A stretch of 64,000 bases of DNA from Agromyces sp. S2-1-8 (GTDB lineage: Bacteria > Actinomycetota > Actinomycetes > Actinomycetales > Microbacteriaceae): the NCBI RefSeq assembly GCF_021129215.1, contig NZ_JAJOLP010000001.1:2232001-2296000 (forward strand), given 5' to 3'. Position numbers and translations under genes: made by a program. Shown here piece by piece: positions 17,712 through 25,668 of this stretch (its first letter is position 1; each line of letters opens with the position of its first letter). Under the pieces are notes generated by a model. The model saw only the letters and a list, made by a program, of their open reading frames with translations. It ran no database searches and was not told the DNA's origin.

Positions 17712-18662
17712 ATGTCGGCCGGCTCCTACCTGTTGCGACGCGTGGGCGGGCTCCTGCTCGTCCTGCTCGTGACCTCCTTCCTCGTCTTCGGACTGCTGTA
17801 CCTCGCCCCCGGAAGCCCCCTTGCGTTCATCCTCGGGCCGCGCGGCGGCACACCCGAGCAGATCGCCGCGGTCACCGAGCAGTACCACCTCGACGACCCC
17901 TTCCTCGTGCGCTACGTGGCCTGGCTCGGCGACATCCTCCACGGCGACCTGGGCTACTCGATCGTCTACCGGCAGGACGTCTCGACGCTGATCTCGGGTC
18001 GCGTCCCCACGACGCTCGTGCTCGTGTCGATGGCGGCCGTGATCATCGCGGTGGTCGGCATCCTGGCGGGGACGTACGCCGCGCTCCGGCGCGGCTGGAG
18101 CGACCAGCTCACGTCGACGCTCGCGGCGGTCGGGCTCTCGACGCCGTCGTTCGTGGTCGGCGTGGCGCTGATCAGCATCTTCGCCGTCACCCTCGGCTGG
18201 TTCCCGACCTTCGGGTCGGGAACCGGCGGGATCGACACGCTGCACCACCTCACCCTGCCGGCGATCGCCCTCTCGGTCGCGAGCGCCGCCTATCTCGCAC
18301 GCATCACGCGTGCGGCGGTGCTCGAGGAGAGCGGGCGCGAGCACGTGCAGACCGCGACGGTGCGGGGTCTCGCGCCACGGTACATCGTCCGGCACCACGT
18401 GCTGCGCAACTCGCTCGTGCCGATCGTCACGGTGCTCGGCCTCACGATCGCGACGCTCATCGCGGGCGCCGTCGTCGTCGAGAACGTGTTCGCGCTCGAC
18501 GGGCTCGGATCGCTGCTCGTGCGGGCGATCCTGCAGCGCGACTTCGCGGTCGTCCAGGCCGTCATCCTCGTCCTCGTCGTCGCGTTCGTCGTCGTGAACG
18601 CGGTCGTCGACTTCCTCTACACGTTCATCGATCCGCGCATCGCGCTCGGGAGCCGGCAATGA
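17712..18662 (+). CDS. ABC transporter permease, DppB family
   Basis: A 316-residue permease with about six membrane segments. The N-terminal helix LLRRVGGLLLVLLVTSFLVFGL and the PGSP motif just after it are hallmarks of the DppB/OppB half. The coupling loop ARITRAAVLEESGREHVQTATVRG lies near residue 200. Start two bases after the binding-protein stop; end overlaps the next permease in ATGA. It forms one half of the channel of the importer at 16081-21224. Confidence 0.9.
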   Translation: MSAGSYLLRRVGGLLLVLLVTSFLVFGLLYLAPGSPLAFILGPRGGTPEQIAAVTEQYHLDDPFLVRYVAWLGDILHGDLGYSIVYRQDVSTLISGRVPTTLVLVSMAAVIIAVVGILAGTYAALRRGWSDQLTSTLAAVGLSTPSFVVGVALISIFAVTLGWFPTFGSGTGGIDTLHHLTLPAIALSVASAAYLARITRAAVLEESGREHVQTATVRGLAPRYIVRHHVLRNSLVPIVTVLGLTIATLIAGAVVVENVFALDGLGSLLVRAILQRDFAVVQAVILVLVVAFVVVNAVVDFLYTFIDPRIALGSRQ

Positions 18663-19549
18663 CCACCCCATCCACCACGAGCCTCGCCGTCGCGCGCGTG
18701 ACGCGGGAGCGACGCCGAGCGGGCGTCGTCACCGCGACGCGAGACCGGCTCGGCGTCCTCGGCTGCACCGCGGCGGCCGTGCTCCTCGTGATCGTCGTCG
18801 CCGCGCTGTTCGCGCCGATCGTCGCACCCTACGATCCCGACTTCCCCGACCTGCTGGCGGCGCTGTCGGGGCCCTCGCCGGCGCACCTGCTCGGCACCGA
18901 CGCACTCGGCCGCGACATCCTCTCGCGGCTCATCTGGGGCGCGCGCATCACGCTCGCCGGCCCGGGTCTCGTGATCCTGATCGCGACCGTCGTGGGCGTC
19001 CTGCTCGCGCTCCTCGCCGCGTGGCGCGGCGGCCGCACCGACACGGTCATCACCTGGCTCCTCGACGTGCTGTTCGCGGTGCCTGGCATCGTGTTCGGGC
19101 TCATCGCCGTCGCCATCTGGGGCCCGGGCCTCGGCACCGTCGTCGCCGGGCTCTCGATCGCCTACATCCCCTACGTGGCCCGGGTCGTCCGCGGTGCCGC
19201 GCTCCGCGAGCGGAACATGCCGTACGTCTCGGCCGCGTGGCTGCAGGGGCAGTCGGGCACGGGCATCACGTTCACGCAGGTCCTGCCGAACGTGCAGCCG
19301 ATCGTGGTCGCGCAGGCGGTCTCGTCGCTCGGCTTCGCCGTGATCGACCTCGCCGCCGTGTCGTTCCTCGGGCTCGGCGTGCAGCCGCCGACGGCCGACC
19401 TCGGCCTCATGGTCAAGAGCGGCTTCGACTCGATGCTGCGCGGCCACCCGATCGAGGCGATCGCGGCCGGCACGCTCATCGTCGTGATCGTCTGGTGCGT
19501 CACCGTCATCGGCGACCGACTCACCTCCAGCGCAAGGAGCCTCCGATGA
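18659..19549 (+). CDS. ABC transporter permease, DppC family
   Basis: A 296-residue permease pairing with the preceding DppB-like protein. After a ~35-residue cytosolic arm come a first helix and LFAPIVAPYDPDFPD, then HLLGTDALGRDILSRLIWGARI, the strongest signature of the DppC/OppC family. ATGA overlaps join it to both neighbours, so stoichiometric translation is expected. Confidence 0.9.
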   Translation: MTTPSTTSLAVARVTRERRRAGVVTATRDRLGVLGCTAAAVLLVIVVAALFAPIVAPYDPDFPDLLAALSGPSPAHLLGTDALGRDILSRLIWGARITLAGPGLVILIATVVGVLLALLAAWRGGRTDTVITWLLDVLFAVPGIVFGLIAVAIWGPGLGTVVAGLSIAYIPYVARVVRGAALRERNMPYVSAAWLQGQSGTGITFTQVLPNVQPIVVAQAVSSLGFAVIDLAAVSFLGLGVQPPTADLGLMVKSGFDSMLRGHPIEAIAAGTLIVVIVWCVTVIGDRLTSSARSLR

Positions 19550-20397
19550 CCGCACCACTGCTGCGCCTCGACGACGTACGGGCGACCCTGCGGCTCAAGG
19601 GCGGCGAGCAGACCCTGCTCGACGGCGTCTCGCTCGAGATCGGCGAGGGCGAGGCCCTCGGACTCGTCGGCGAGTCGGGGTCGGGCAAGTCGCTCACCAC
19701 TCGCGCGATCACCCGCATGCTCGGACCCGAGTTCGCCGTCACCGGCGAGATCGAGTTCGGCGGGGCGTCCGTGCTCGGCATGAACGCCGCGAAGCTGCGG
19801 CGCTACCGTTCGCAGGACGTCGGCATGATCTTCCAGGACCCGCGCGCCCACGTGAATCCGGTGCACCGCGTAGGCGACTTCCTCACCGAGGCGCTCGTGC
19901 AGAATCGGGGCGTCGATCGCCGCGAGGCCGAGCGCCGGGCGGTCGTGCTGCTCGACGAGGTCGGCGTGCGCAATCCCGAGCACCGGCTGCGCCAGTACCC
20001 GCACGAGCTCTCCGGCGGGCTGCTGCAGCGCGTGATGATCGCGAGCGTGCTGCTCACCGAGCCGAGGCTCATCCTCGCCGACGAGCCGACGACCGCGCTC
20101 GACGTGACCGCGCAGTCCGACGTCATGGCGATCCTCGACGAGCAGCGGCGTGCCCGCGGGCTCGCGCTGCTGTTCATCACTCACGACCTCGAACTCGCCG
20201 CAGCGTGCTGCGACCGACTGGCCGTCATGTACGCCGGCGAGATCGTCGAGCAGGGCGCGCACGTCTACGACGCGCCGAGCCATCCCTACACGGTCGAGCT
20301 GCTGGGCGCTCGACCGAGCATCGACGAACGAGCCGACCGGCTGCCGGTGCTGCGCTACAACCGTGAGACCCACGAACTGATGAAGGCGGAAGCATGA
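19546..20397 (+). CDS. ABC transporter ATP-binding protein, DppD family
   Basis: A 283-residue ATPase. Walker A GESGSGKS is at 43-50; Walker B reads LILADEPTTALD. The signature is LSGGLLQRV instead of the common LSGGMRQRV. At 283 residues it lacks most of the C-terminal oligopeptide/nickel extension with its iron-sulfur Cys cluster found in longer DppD proteins. ATGA overlaps with both neighbours. It powers the importer together with the next ATPase. Confidence 0.88.
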   Translation: MTAPLLRLDDVRATLRLKGGEQTLLDGVSLEIGEGEALGLVGESGSGKSLTTRAITRMLGPEFAVTGEIEFGGASVLGMNAAKLRRYRSQDVGMIFQDPRAHVNPVHRVGDFLTEALVQNRGVDRREAERRAVVLLDEVGVRNPEHRLRQYPHELSGGLLQRVMIASVLLTEPRLILADEPTTALDVTAQSDVMAILDEQRRARGLALLFITHDLELAAACCDRLAVMYAGEIVEQGAHVYDAPSHPYTVELLGARPSIDERADRLPVLRYNRETHELMKAEA

Positions 20398-21224
20398 CCG
20401 ACAGGACCGAGCCCATCGTCGTCGCGCGCGGGCTGCGCAAGGTGTTCCCGGGGCGGGCGAAGGACGAGCCGATCGTCGCCGTCGACGAGGTGTCGTTCGA
20501 GCTGCATCCCGACGAGTGCCTCGCGATCGTCGGCGAGTCGGGCTCCGGCAAGACGACGGTCGCGCGCATGCTCGTCGGCCTCGAGACCCTGACCGGCGGC
20601 GAGCTCACCGTTCGCGGGGAGTCTCGCGCCGGCGGGGTGAAGCGGCTCGCCGACCGCCGTCGCTGGGCGCGGGAGGTGCAGTACGTGTTCCAGGACCCGT
20701 ACTCGTCGCTCAACGGACGGCAGCGTGTCGGCGACATCGTCGAGACGAGCGTGGTCCTGCACGCCAACCGCTCCGGGCGCCGAGGCTCAGCCAGGACGGC
20801 GGCGCTCGAGATCCTCGAGAGCGTCGGCCTCGGCGAGCAGTTCGCGTCGAAGTACCCGCATCAGCTGTCGGGCGGGCAGCGTCAGCGCGTCGCGATCGCG
20901 CGCGCGCTCGCGGCCGACCCCGCCGTCATCGTCCTCGACGAGGCGGTCGCGGCGCTCGACGTGTCGATCCAGGCGCAGATCCTCAACCTGCTCGCCGACA
21001 TCCGGGCCGAGCGGGAGATCAGCTATCTGTTCATCTCGCACGACCTGGCCGTCGTCAACCAGATCTCCGACCGCATGATCGTGATGGAGCACGGCATCGT
21101 CGTCGACTCGGGCGAGACCGCGGACCTCCTCGCGAACCCGGTGCACCCGTACACGCGCTCGCTGCGCGCGGCCGTGCCTCGCCCGGGATGGCGGCCGGTG
21201 CGACGCGACCGGCTCGCCTCCTGA
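20394..21224 (+). CDS. ABC transporter ATP-binding protein, DppF family
   Basis: The second ATPase of the importer, 276 residues. Walker A GESGSGKTT at 48-56, signature LSGGQRQRVA, Walker B VIVLDEAVAALD (the usual Pro-Thr after DE is Ala-Val) and the H-loop LFISHDL. It ends with HPYTRSLRAAVPRPGW, the short C terminus of the DppF/NikE type. Last gene of the GntR-regulated operon; a stem-loop lies 31 bases downstream. Confidence 0.88.
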   Translation: MTDRTEPIVVARGLRKVFPGRAKDEPIVAVDEVSFELHPDECLAIVGESGSGKTTVARMLVGLETLTGGELTVRGESRAGGVKRLADRRRWAREVQYVFQDPYSSLNGRQRVGDIVETSVVLHANRSGRRGSARTAALEILESVGLGEQFASKYPHQLSGGQRQRVAIARALAADPAVIVLDEAVAALDVSIQAQILNLLADIRAEREISYLFISHDLAVVNQISDRMIVMEHGIVVDSGETADLLANPVHPYTRSLRAAVPRPGWRPVRRDRLAS

Positions 21225-21255
21225 AGGGCCGGGCGCCGCTTCGATTCCGCAACCG

Positions 21256-21286
21256 GCCGACCGGACGCTTTACAAGTCCGGCCGGC
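21256..21286 (+). terminator. Stem-loop after the peptide-type ABC operon
   Basis: CCGGAC (21261-21266) pairs with GTCCGG (21276-21281) around a 9-base loop, and after one A-C mismatch four or five more pairs extend the stem outward. No T tract follows, as is common in high-GC actinobacteria. It separates the ABC operon from the penicillin-binding protein gene. Confidence 0.5.
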
Positions 21287-21365
21287 TGCGGTGTCATGGA
21301 ATGACAGCGCGGATCGATTCCGCTCGCATCCGCCGCGTACTGCTTGTGGCTGGGGGTGCGTCGGG

Positions 21366-23672
21366 GTGAAGTCGTCGGAACCGCGCAACAAGCGCAATCG
21401 AGACTTCGCCGAGACGCGCACGCCGCTGGGGGTGCTCGGCGGGTTCGTCGGGCTCATCGCCGCGAGTGCCGCCGTCGCCGCACTCGTCGTGGCGGCGGCG
21501 ACGCCGGCGATCGCCATGGTCGGCATGGCCGCGAGCGGCACGATCGGCATGTTCGACAGCCTGCCGGGGTATCTCAAGATCGACGAGCTCAGCGAGAAGA
21601 GCAACATCTACGTGATCGGCGCGTCGGGCCGGCCGAGCATGATGGCCTCGTTCTACGACCAGAACCGGGTCGAGGTCGGGTGGGAGGCCGTCGACCAGGA
21701 CGTGAAGGATGCGACCGTCGCGAGCGAGGATCCGCGATTCTACGAGCACGGCGGCATCGACCTGCAGGGCACGCTGCGTGCGGCGGTCACGACGGCGAGC
21801 GGCCGTGAGACGCAGGGCGGCTCGTCGATCGCCCAGCAGTACGTGAAGAACGTGCGGGTGCAGCAGTGCGAGCTCGAGACCGACGAGGCCGCGCGAGACG
21901 ACTGCTACGACGCGGTCACCGAGACCACGATCGACCGCAAGGTGAAGGAGATGCGGCTCGCGATCGGGGTCGAGAAGCGCTACAGCAAGGACGAGATCCT
22001 GCTCGGGTACCTCAACATCGCGGGGTTCGGCGGCACCGTGTACGGCATCGAGGCCGCGGCGAACTACTACTTCGGCACGAAGGCGTCGGACCTCACTCTT
22101 CCGCAGGCTGCGTCGCTCGTCGCGATCGTGAACAATCCGGAGAAGTTCCGGCTGGACGAGCCCGACAGCGAGGCCAATGGGGCCGCGAACGGCTATGCCG
22201 CGAACCACACGCGCCGCGACTACATCCTGAAGCGCATGCTCACCCTCGGGAAGATCACGCGCGACCGCTACGACGAGGCGATCGCGACGCCGGTCGAGCC
22301 GAAGATCACGGAACCGAGCACCGGTTGCCAGACCGCCGGTGCGAGTGCCTACTTCTGCGACTACGTGAAGAACATCCTGCAGACCGATCCGAGCTTCGGC
22401 GAGGACGCCGAGACGCGCATGCTCAACTTCCGCCGCGGCGGCTACGACGTGTACACGACGCTCGACGTCGACCTGCAGGGCGCGGCCGTCCGGGCGATCG
22501 CCGAGAACGTGCCGATGACCTACCCCGGGTGGGACCTCGGCGGGGTCGTCGTGAGCGTGGAGGTCGGCACTGGGCGCGTGCTCGCGATGGCGCAGAACAA
22601 GCGGTACAGCCAGGACCCGACCGTGCTCGCCTCGGGCCCCGAGTACACGAGCATCAACTACAACACCGATTTCGACCAGGGTGGCTCGCGCGGGTTCCAG
22701 CCCGGATCGACGTACAAGGTCTTCACGCTCGCGCAGTGGCTGAAGGAGGGGCACGGGCTCAGCGAGCGCGTCGACTCGCGCCCGAGATCGAACTGGGGCG
22801 TCTTCCACGACAGCTGCCTCGGCGACTACGACGTCTCGGGCGAGAACTGGAACCCGAAGAACGACGCGGGCGAGTCCGGCGGTGCCTACACGGCGCTCGA
22901 GTCGACCGTCCAGTCGATCAACACGGGCTTCCTCGGCATGGCGAAGGAACTCGACCTCTGCGGCATCCGGAAGACGGCCGAGGCGTTCGGGATGCACCGG
23001 GCCGACGGCGACCCGCTGCTGGAGAGTCCCTCGACCGTGATCGGCACGAACGAGGTCGCGCCGCTGAGCGTCGCCGTGGCCTTCGCCGGCATCGCGAACA
23101 ACGGGCGCACCTGCAGCCCCATCGCGATCGACCGCATCGTCGGACGGGACGGCGAGGAGTTGCCGCCGCCCGCGTCGACCTGCACGCAGTCGGTGTCGCC
23201 CGAGGTGGCTGCCGGTATGCACTACGGCATGACCCGGGTGATGAACGGCACGGCGTGGGAGTCGGATCAGAACACCGTGCCGCACGTGCCGTTCATCGGC
23301 AAGACCGGAACGACCGACGGCGCGAAGGACACCTGGATGGCCGGTGCGAGCACGGAGGTCGCGACGGTCGCGGCGGTCGTGAGCGTGAACGGCGACGCGA
23401 ACCAGCGCGGCATCTGGTTCGACAGCGGGCGGGCCGCCGAGGCGCGGCACCGCATGTGGCCCGTCGTGATGTCGGTCGCCGCCGCGAAGTACGGGGGAGG
23501 GCCCTTCACCGAGGCCGGACCGGGCCCCGTGGTCGAGCCGCCACCCGGTGTCGGCGACCGGGACGACGAGGGCGCCGGCGACGAGGGCAGCAGCGATCAG
23601 GGCAACGGCAACGGCAACGGCAATAACGGGAACGGCAACAACGGCAACGGCAACGGAAATACGGGGGACTGA
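21366..23672 (+). CDS. Class A penicillin-binding protein (transglycosylase/transpeptidase)
   Basis: A 768-residue bifunctional peptidoglycan synthase. One membrane helix at ~residues 22-50; transglycosylase domain with catalytic Glu E121 in ASEDPRFYEHGG and QGGSSIAQQYVKN; transpeptidase domain with S448xxK451 (GSTYK), S517-I-N519 and K646-T-G648 (KTGTT). The last ~40 residues are an acidic linker followed by a low-complexity Gly-Asn repeat. GTG at 21366 gives a short basic cytosolic tail before the helix and is preferred. It stops 3 bases before the convergent MBL-fold gene. Confidence 0.92.
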   Translation: MKSSEPRNKRNRDFAETRTPLGVLGGFVGLIAASAAVAALVVAAATPAIAMVGMAASGTIGMFDSLPGYLKIDELSEKSNIYVIGASGRPSMMASFYDQNRVEVGWEAVDQDVKDATVASEDPRFYEHGGIDLQGTLRAAVTTASGRETQGGSSIAQQYVKNVRVQQCELETDEAARDDCYDAVTETTIDRKVKEMRLAIGVEKRYSKDEILLGYLNIAGFGGTVYGIEAAANYYFGTKASDLTLPQAASLVAIVNNPEKFRLDEPDSEANGAANGYAANHTRRDYILKRMLTLGKITRDRYDEAIATPVEPKITEPSTGCQTAGASAYFCDYVKNILQTDPSFGEDAETRMLNFRRGGYDVYTTLDVDLQGAAVRAIAENVPMTYPGWDLGGVVVSVEVGTGRVLAMAQNKRYSQDPTVLASGPEYTSINYNTDFDQGGSRGFQPGSTYKVFTLAQWLKEGHGLSERVDSRPRSNWGVFHDSCLGDYDVSGENWNPKNDAGESGGAYTALESTVQSINTGFLGMAKELDLCGIRKTAEAFGMHRADGDPLLESPSTVIGTNEVAPLSVAVAFAGIANNGRTCSPIAIDRIVGRDGEELPPPASTCTQSVSPEVAAGMHYGMTRVMNGTAWESDQNTVPHVPFIGKTGTTDGAKDTWMAGASTEVATVAAVVSVNGDANQRGIWFDSGRAAEARHRMWPVVMSVAAAKYGGGPFTEAGPGPVVEPPPGVGDRDDEGAGDEGSSDQGNGNGNGNNGNGNNGNGNGNTGD

Positions 23673-23675
23673 GCC

Positions 23676-24314
23676 TCAGAAGTCGAGCGTGTCGCCCGGC
23701 TCGAGCGGCAGGAACTCGCCGCCGTGCTGTTCGGTCGCCCATGCCAGGCGGGTGTTCGCGAGAGCCTTGCCGGCGCGCGAGAGCAGCATCTCGTGCGTCG
23801 CGAAGGCGCGGCGAGGCGCGACCGCCTCGACGTAGTCCATCGAGTCCGACAGCTTCATCCACGGTGCACCCGCCGGGGCGGCGAGCACATCGACCGCGAC
23901 CCCCTCGGGCACGGCGAACGAGTCCCCGGCGTAGTAGAGCGCGTCGTTCACGAGGACGCCCACGTTGTCGATGATCGGGATCGACCGGTGGATGAGCGCG
24001 TGCTCGCCGCCGAAGAACCGCAAGTGGAAGGGGCCGACCTCGACGGCGTCGCCCGCGGCGACGACCTCGACCGGGTAGTGCTCGGCGTCGGCGGCGACCC
24101 CCGCCGGCCCGAAGATCCGCACATCGGGATTCATCTCGATGATGCGGTCGAGCTGGTCGGGGGCCCAGTGGTCGTCGTGCTCGTGCGTGATCACGACGGC
24201 GACGGTGCCCGCCGACTCGGTGATGGGCGTCGTGAACTTGCCCGGGTCGATGAACAGCTTGTCGCCCGAGTCCTCGATGAGGAGGGCCGCGTGCTCGAGT
24301 TTCGTGAGGCGCAT
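23676..24314 (-). CDS. MBL-fold metal-dependent hydrolase
   Basis: A 212-residue beta-lactamase-fold protein beginning MRLTKLEHAALLIED. The metal motif HxHxDH is THEHDDHW (H44, H46, D48, H49), and further ligands appear in GGEHALIHRSIP and YYAGDSF. The layout matches the UlaG/YtnP-like branch of hydrolases that act on phosphodiester or lactone bonds. The substrate is not evident. The frame remains open upstream across the tRNA promoter, but this ATG matches the fold's first strand. Confidence 0.82.
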   Translation of the reverse strand: MRLTKLEHAALLIEDSGDKLFIDPGKFTTPITESAGTVAVVITHEHDDHWAPDQLDRIIEMNPDVRIFGPAGVAADAEHYPVEVVAAGDAVEVGPFHLRFFGGEHALIHRSIPIIDNVGVLVNDALYYAGDSFAVPEGVAVDVLAAPAGAPWMKLSDSMDYVEAVAPRRAFATHEMLLSRAGKALANTRLAWATEQHGGEFLPLEPGDTLDF

Positions 24315-24446
24315 GCCTCGAGCCAACACCCGTGCGGCCGGCGTGCGCAAGCCTGAGCGAGCCGATGCGATGCCGGCCGGGATCCGCGTCGTTCCGGCCG
24401 CCGTCGCGGCGTTCGCGTGACCCCGCGCGCCCGCCGGCGCCTCGAT

Positions 24447-24476
24447 TTGGAAACCGCCCGAAACGTGTGTCATACT
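24447..24476 (+). promoter_or_regulatory. Promoter of tRNA-Glu
   Basis: TTGGAA (24447-24452) and CATACT (24471-24476) are separated by 18 bases in a locally AT-rich stretch. Transcription should begin near 24483, about 50 bases before the mature tRNA 5' end. Confidence 0.65.
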
Positions 24477-24531
24477 CTTCGAGTTGCCAAAACGGAGCGA
24501 GGTTCCCGAGAGGGAGTCCGATCCACGACAC

Positions 24532-24607
24532 GGCCCCATCGTTTAGCGGCCTAGGACGCCGCCCTCTCACGGCGGTAGCGCGGGTTCAAATCCCGCTGGG
24601 GTCACCA
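24532..24607 (+). tRNA. tRNA-Glu (anticodon CTC)
   Basis: A complete cloverleaf. The acceptor stem GGCCCCA pairs with TGGGGTC (one G-T wobble). The anticodon stem CCGCC/GGCGG encloses CTCTCAC with anticodon CTC, which reads GAG. The T arm is GCGGG-TTCAAAT-CCCGC. Discriminator A is followed by an encoded CCA. GAG is the dominant Glu codon throughout this DNA. Confidence 0.96.
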
Positions 24608-24621
24608 ACGGCAACACGGCA

Positions 24622-24649
24622 GAACGCCCTCGCGAAAGCGAGGGCGTTC
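24622..24649 (+). terminator. tRNA-Glu terminator
   Basis: A perfect 12-bp stem GAACGCCCTCGC/GCGAGGGCGTTC closed by a GAAA tetraloop begins 15 bases after the tRNA. A modest T-containing tail (GTCGTTT) follows. This is an intrinsic terminator. Confidence 0.85.
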
Positions 24650-24690
24650 GTCGTTTCCGGGGCGCGCCGGGCCGGGCGCGGCACCGACGG

Positions 24691-24725
24691 CGGATGCCTC
24701 GGAGCGGGCCGCTCCGAGGCATCCG
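24691..24725. terminator. Perfect 17-bp inverted repeat, probable terminator of the convergent UPF0114 gene
   Basis: CGGATGCCTCGGAGCGG and its exact reverse complement are separated by a single G. It lies 24 bases beyond the 3' end of the minus-strand UPF0114 gene and after the tRNA terminator, so it could stop transcription from either side. It contains the GGATGC/GCATCC word that recurs in this DNA. Confidence 0.6.
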
Positions 24726-24748
24726 TGTCGGGCCGGAGGCCGGACCGC

Positions 24749-25459
24749 TCACCGCACGGGCTCGAGCCTCGGATCGGGGGATTGCACGCCCTCCGAGGCC
24801 GCATCGGGCCCCGGCGCCGCCGGGACCGGAACGACGACGCCGTCGTGGATCTCGCCCGCGGTGACCCTGTGGTACGACATGCGGTCGATGAGCGCGAGCG
24901 CGAGCGCCGACAGGATGAACACGCAGTGGATGATCACCTGCCACATGACGCCCTCGCCGGTGTAGTCGTTGCCGGTCGTGTTCTCGGCGTTCGGGCTGCC
25001 GAGGTCGCCGACCTCGATGAAGGTCTTGAGCAGGTGGATCGAGGAGATGCCGATGATCGCCATGGCGAGCTTGACCTTGAGCACGTTCGCATTGACGTGC
25101 GAGAGCCACTCGGGCTGGTCGGGGTGATCGTCGACCCTGATCCGCGAGACGAACGTCTCATAGCCGCCGATGATGACCATGATCAGCAGGTTCGCGATCA
25201 TGACCACGTCGATCAGGCCGAGCACGAGCAGCATGATGTCGGCCTCGGTGAACGCGTGCTCCTGGTCGATGAAGACGCCGTCGACGAGGTGCCACAGTTC
25301 TTTGAGGAACACCCACACGTAGATCGCCTGGGCGACGATGAGTCCCAGGTAGAGGGGAGCCTGGAGCCAGCGGCTCGCGAAGATCGAATAGCCGATCAAC
25401 GAGGTGCCGGGGGCGCGGCGGTACGGGCGGGCGGGGGTGGGCGTCGTTCGGGCGCTCAA
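24749..25459 (-). CDS. UPF0114 (YqhA/TIGR00645-like) membrane protein
   Basis: A 236-residue protein with about four membrane helices: a helix after SIFASRWLQAPLYLGL, then EADIMLLVLGLIDVVMIANLLIMVIIGGYETFVSRI, KVKLAMAIIGISSIHLLKTFIEV and a C-terminal helix. These are the conserved blocks of the UPF0114 family, whose function is unsettled. The TTG start at 25459 has GAGGAG close upstream; the longer reading has no ribosome site. An acidic/Pro-rich tail of ~40 residues follows the last helix. It is divergent from terC. Confidence 0.82.
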   Translation of the reverse strand: MSARTTPTPARPYRRAPGTSLIGYSIFASRWLQAPLYLGLIVAQAIYVWVFLKELWHLVDGVFIDQEHAFTEADIMLLVLGLIDVVMIANLLIMVIIGGYETFVSRIRVDDHPDQPEWLSHVNANVLKVKLAMAIIGISSIHLLKTFIEVGDLGSPNAENTTGNDYTGEGVMWQVIIHCVFILSALALALIDRMSYHRVTAGEIHDGVVVPVPAAPGPDAASEGVQSPDPRLEPVR

Positions 25460-25484
25460 GCTCTCTCCTCGGTTCGCGGGGTTC

Positions 25485-25516
25485 GAGTCTACGTGGGCCC
25501 ACCGTCCGCTAGACTC
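25485..25516. promoter_or_regulatory. Symmetric divergent -10 elements between UPF0114 and terC
   Basis: GAGTCTA (25485-25491) and TAGACTC (25510-25516) are exact inverted copies. Read outward, each supplies a TAGACT -10, one for each gene. With a 17-base spacer, each -10 occupies the -35 position of the other promoter. The two promoters would therefore overlap almost completely and exclude each other. The repeat could also be a dimeric repressor site. Confidence 0.5.
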
Positions 25517-25523
25517 GCCTGAG

Positions 25524-25668
25524 CGAAGGGGAGTATCCCGCGAGGCAACGCCTCGGCCCATGATCGTCAGTACGAGCGCCGTCGTCGCCGCTCCGGTCCT
25601 GGGAGTGGCAGCGCCACGAGGGAGAGACTTTCGGGTTCCGTCGTACCCTGATCCCCGAAAGGCCCAAC
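25524..25668 (+). ncRNA. Candidate yybP-ykoY (manganese) riboswitch upstream of terC
   Basis: The 5' leader of the TerC gene contains the conserved block AAGGGGAGTA (25526-25535), a hairpin CGAGGC-aac-GCCTCG, a hairpin GTGGC-agc-GCCAC and the 3' block GAGGGAGAGAC, the order seen in the yybP-ykoY family, which often precedes terC genes. CTTTCGGG (25628-25635) can pair with CCCGAAAG (25654-25661), which includes the AAAGG ribosome site six bases before the GTG start. Metal binding could therefore switch translation. The identification is by motif recognition and was not scored with a covariance model. Confidence 0.75.

Noticed and set aside
23590-23669. Short repeated units near the end of the penicillin-binding protein gene, considered as a CRISPR-like or intergenic repeat
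   Set aside because: The repeats are in frame and encode a Gly-Asn tail; there are no spacers of constant length.
24532-24607. tRNA-Glu considered as an integration site for a mobile element
   Set aside because: No integrase, no duplicated tRNA 3' end and no change in composition on either side; the gene has its own terminator.
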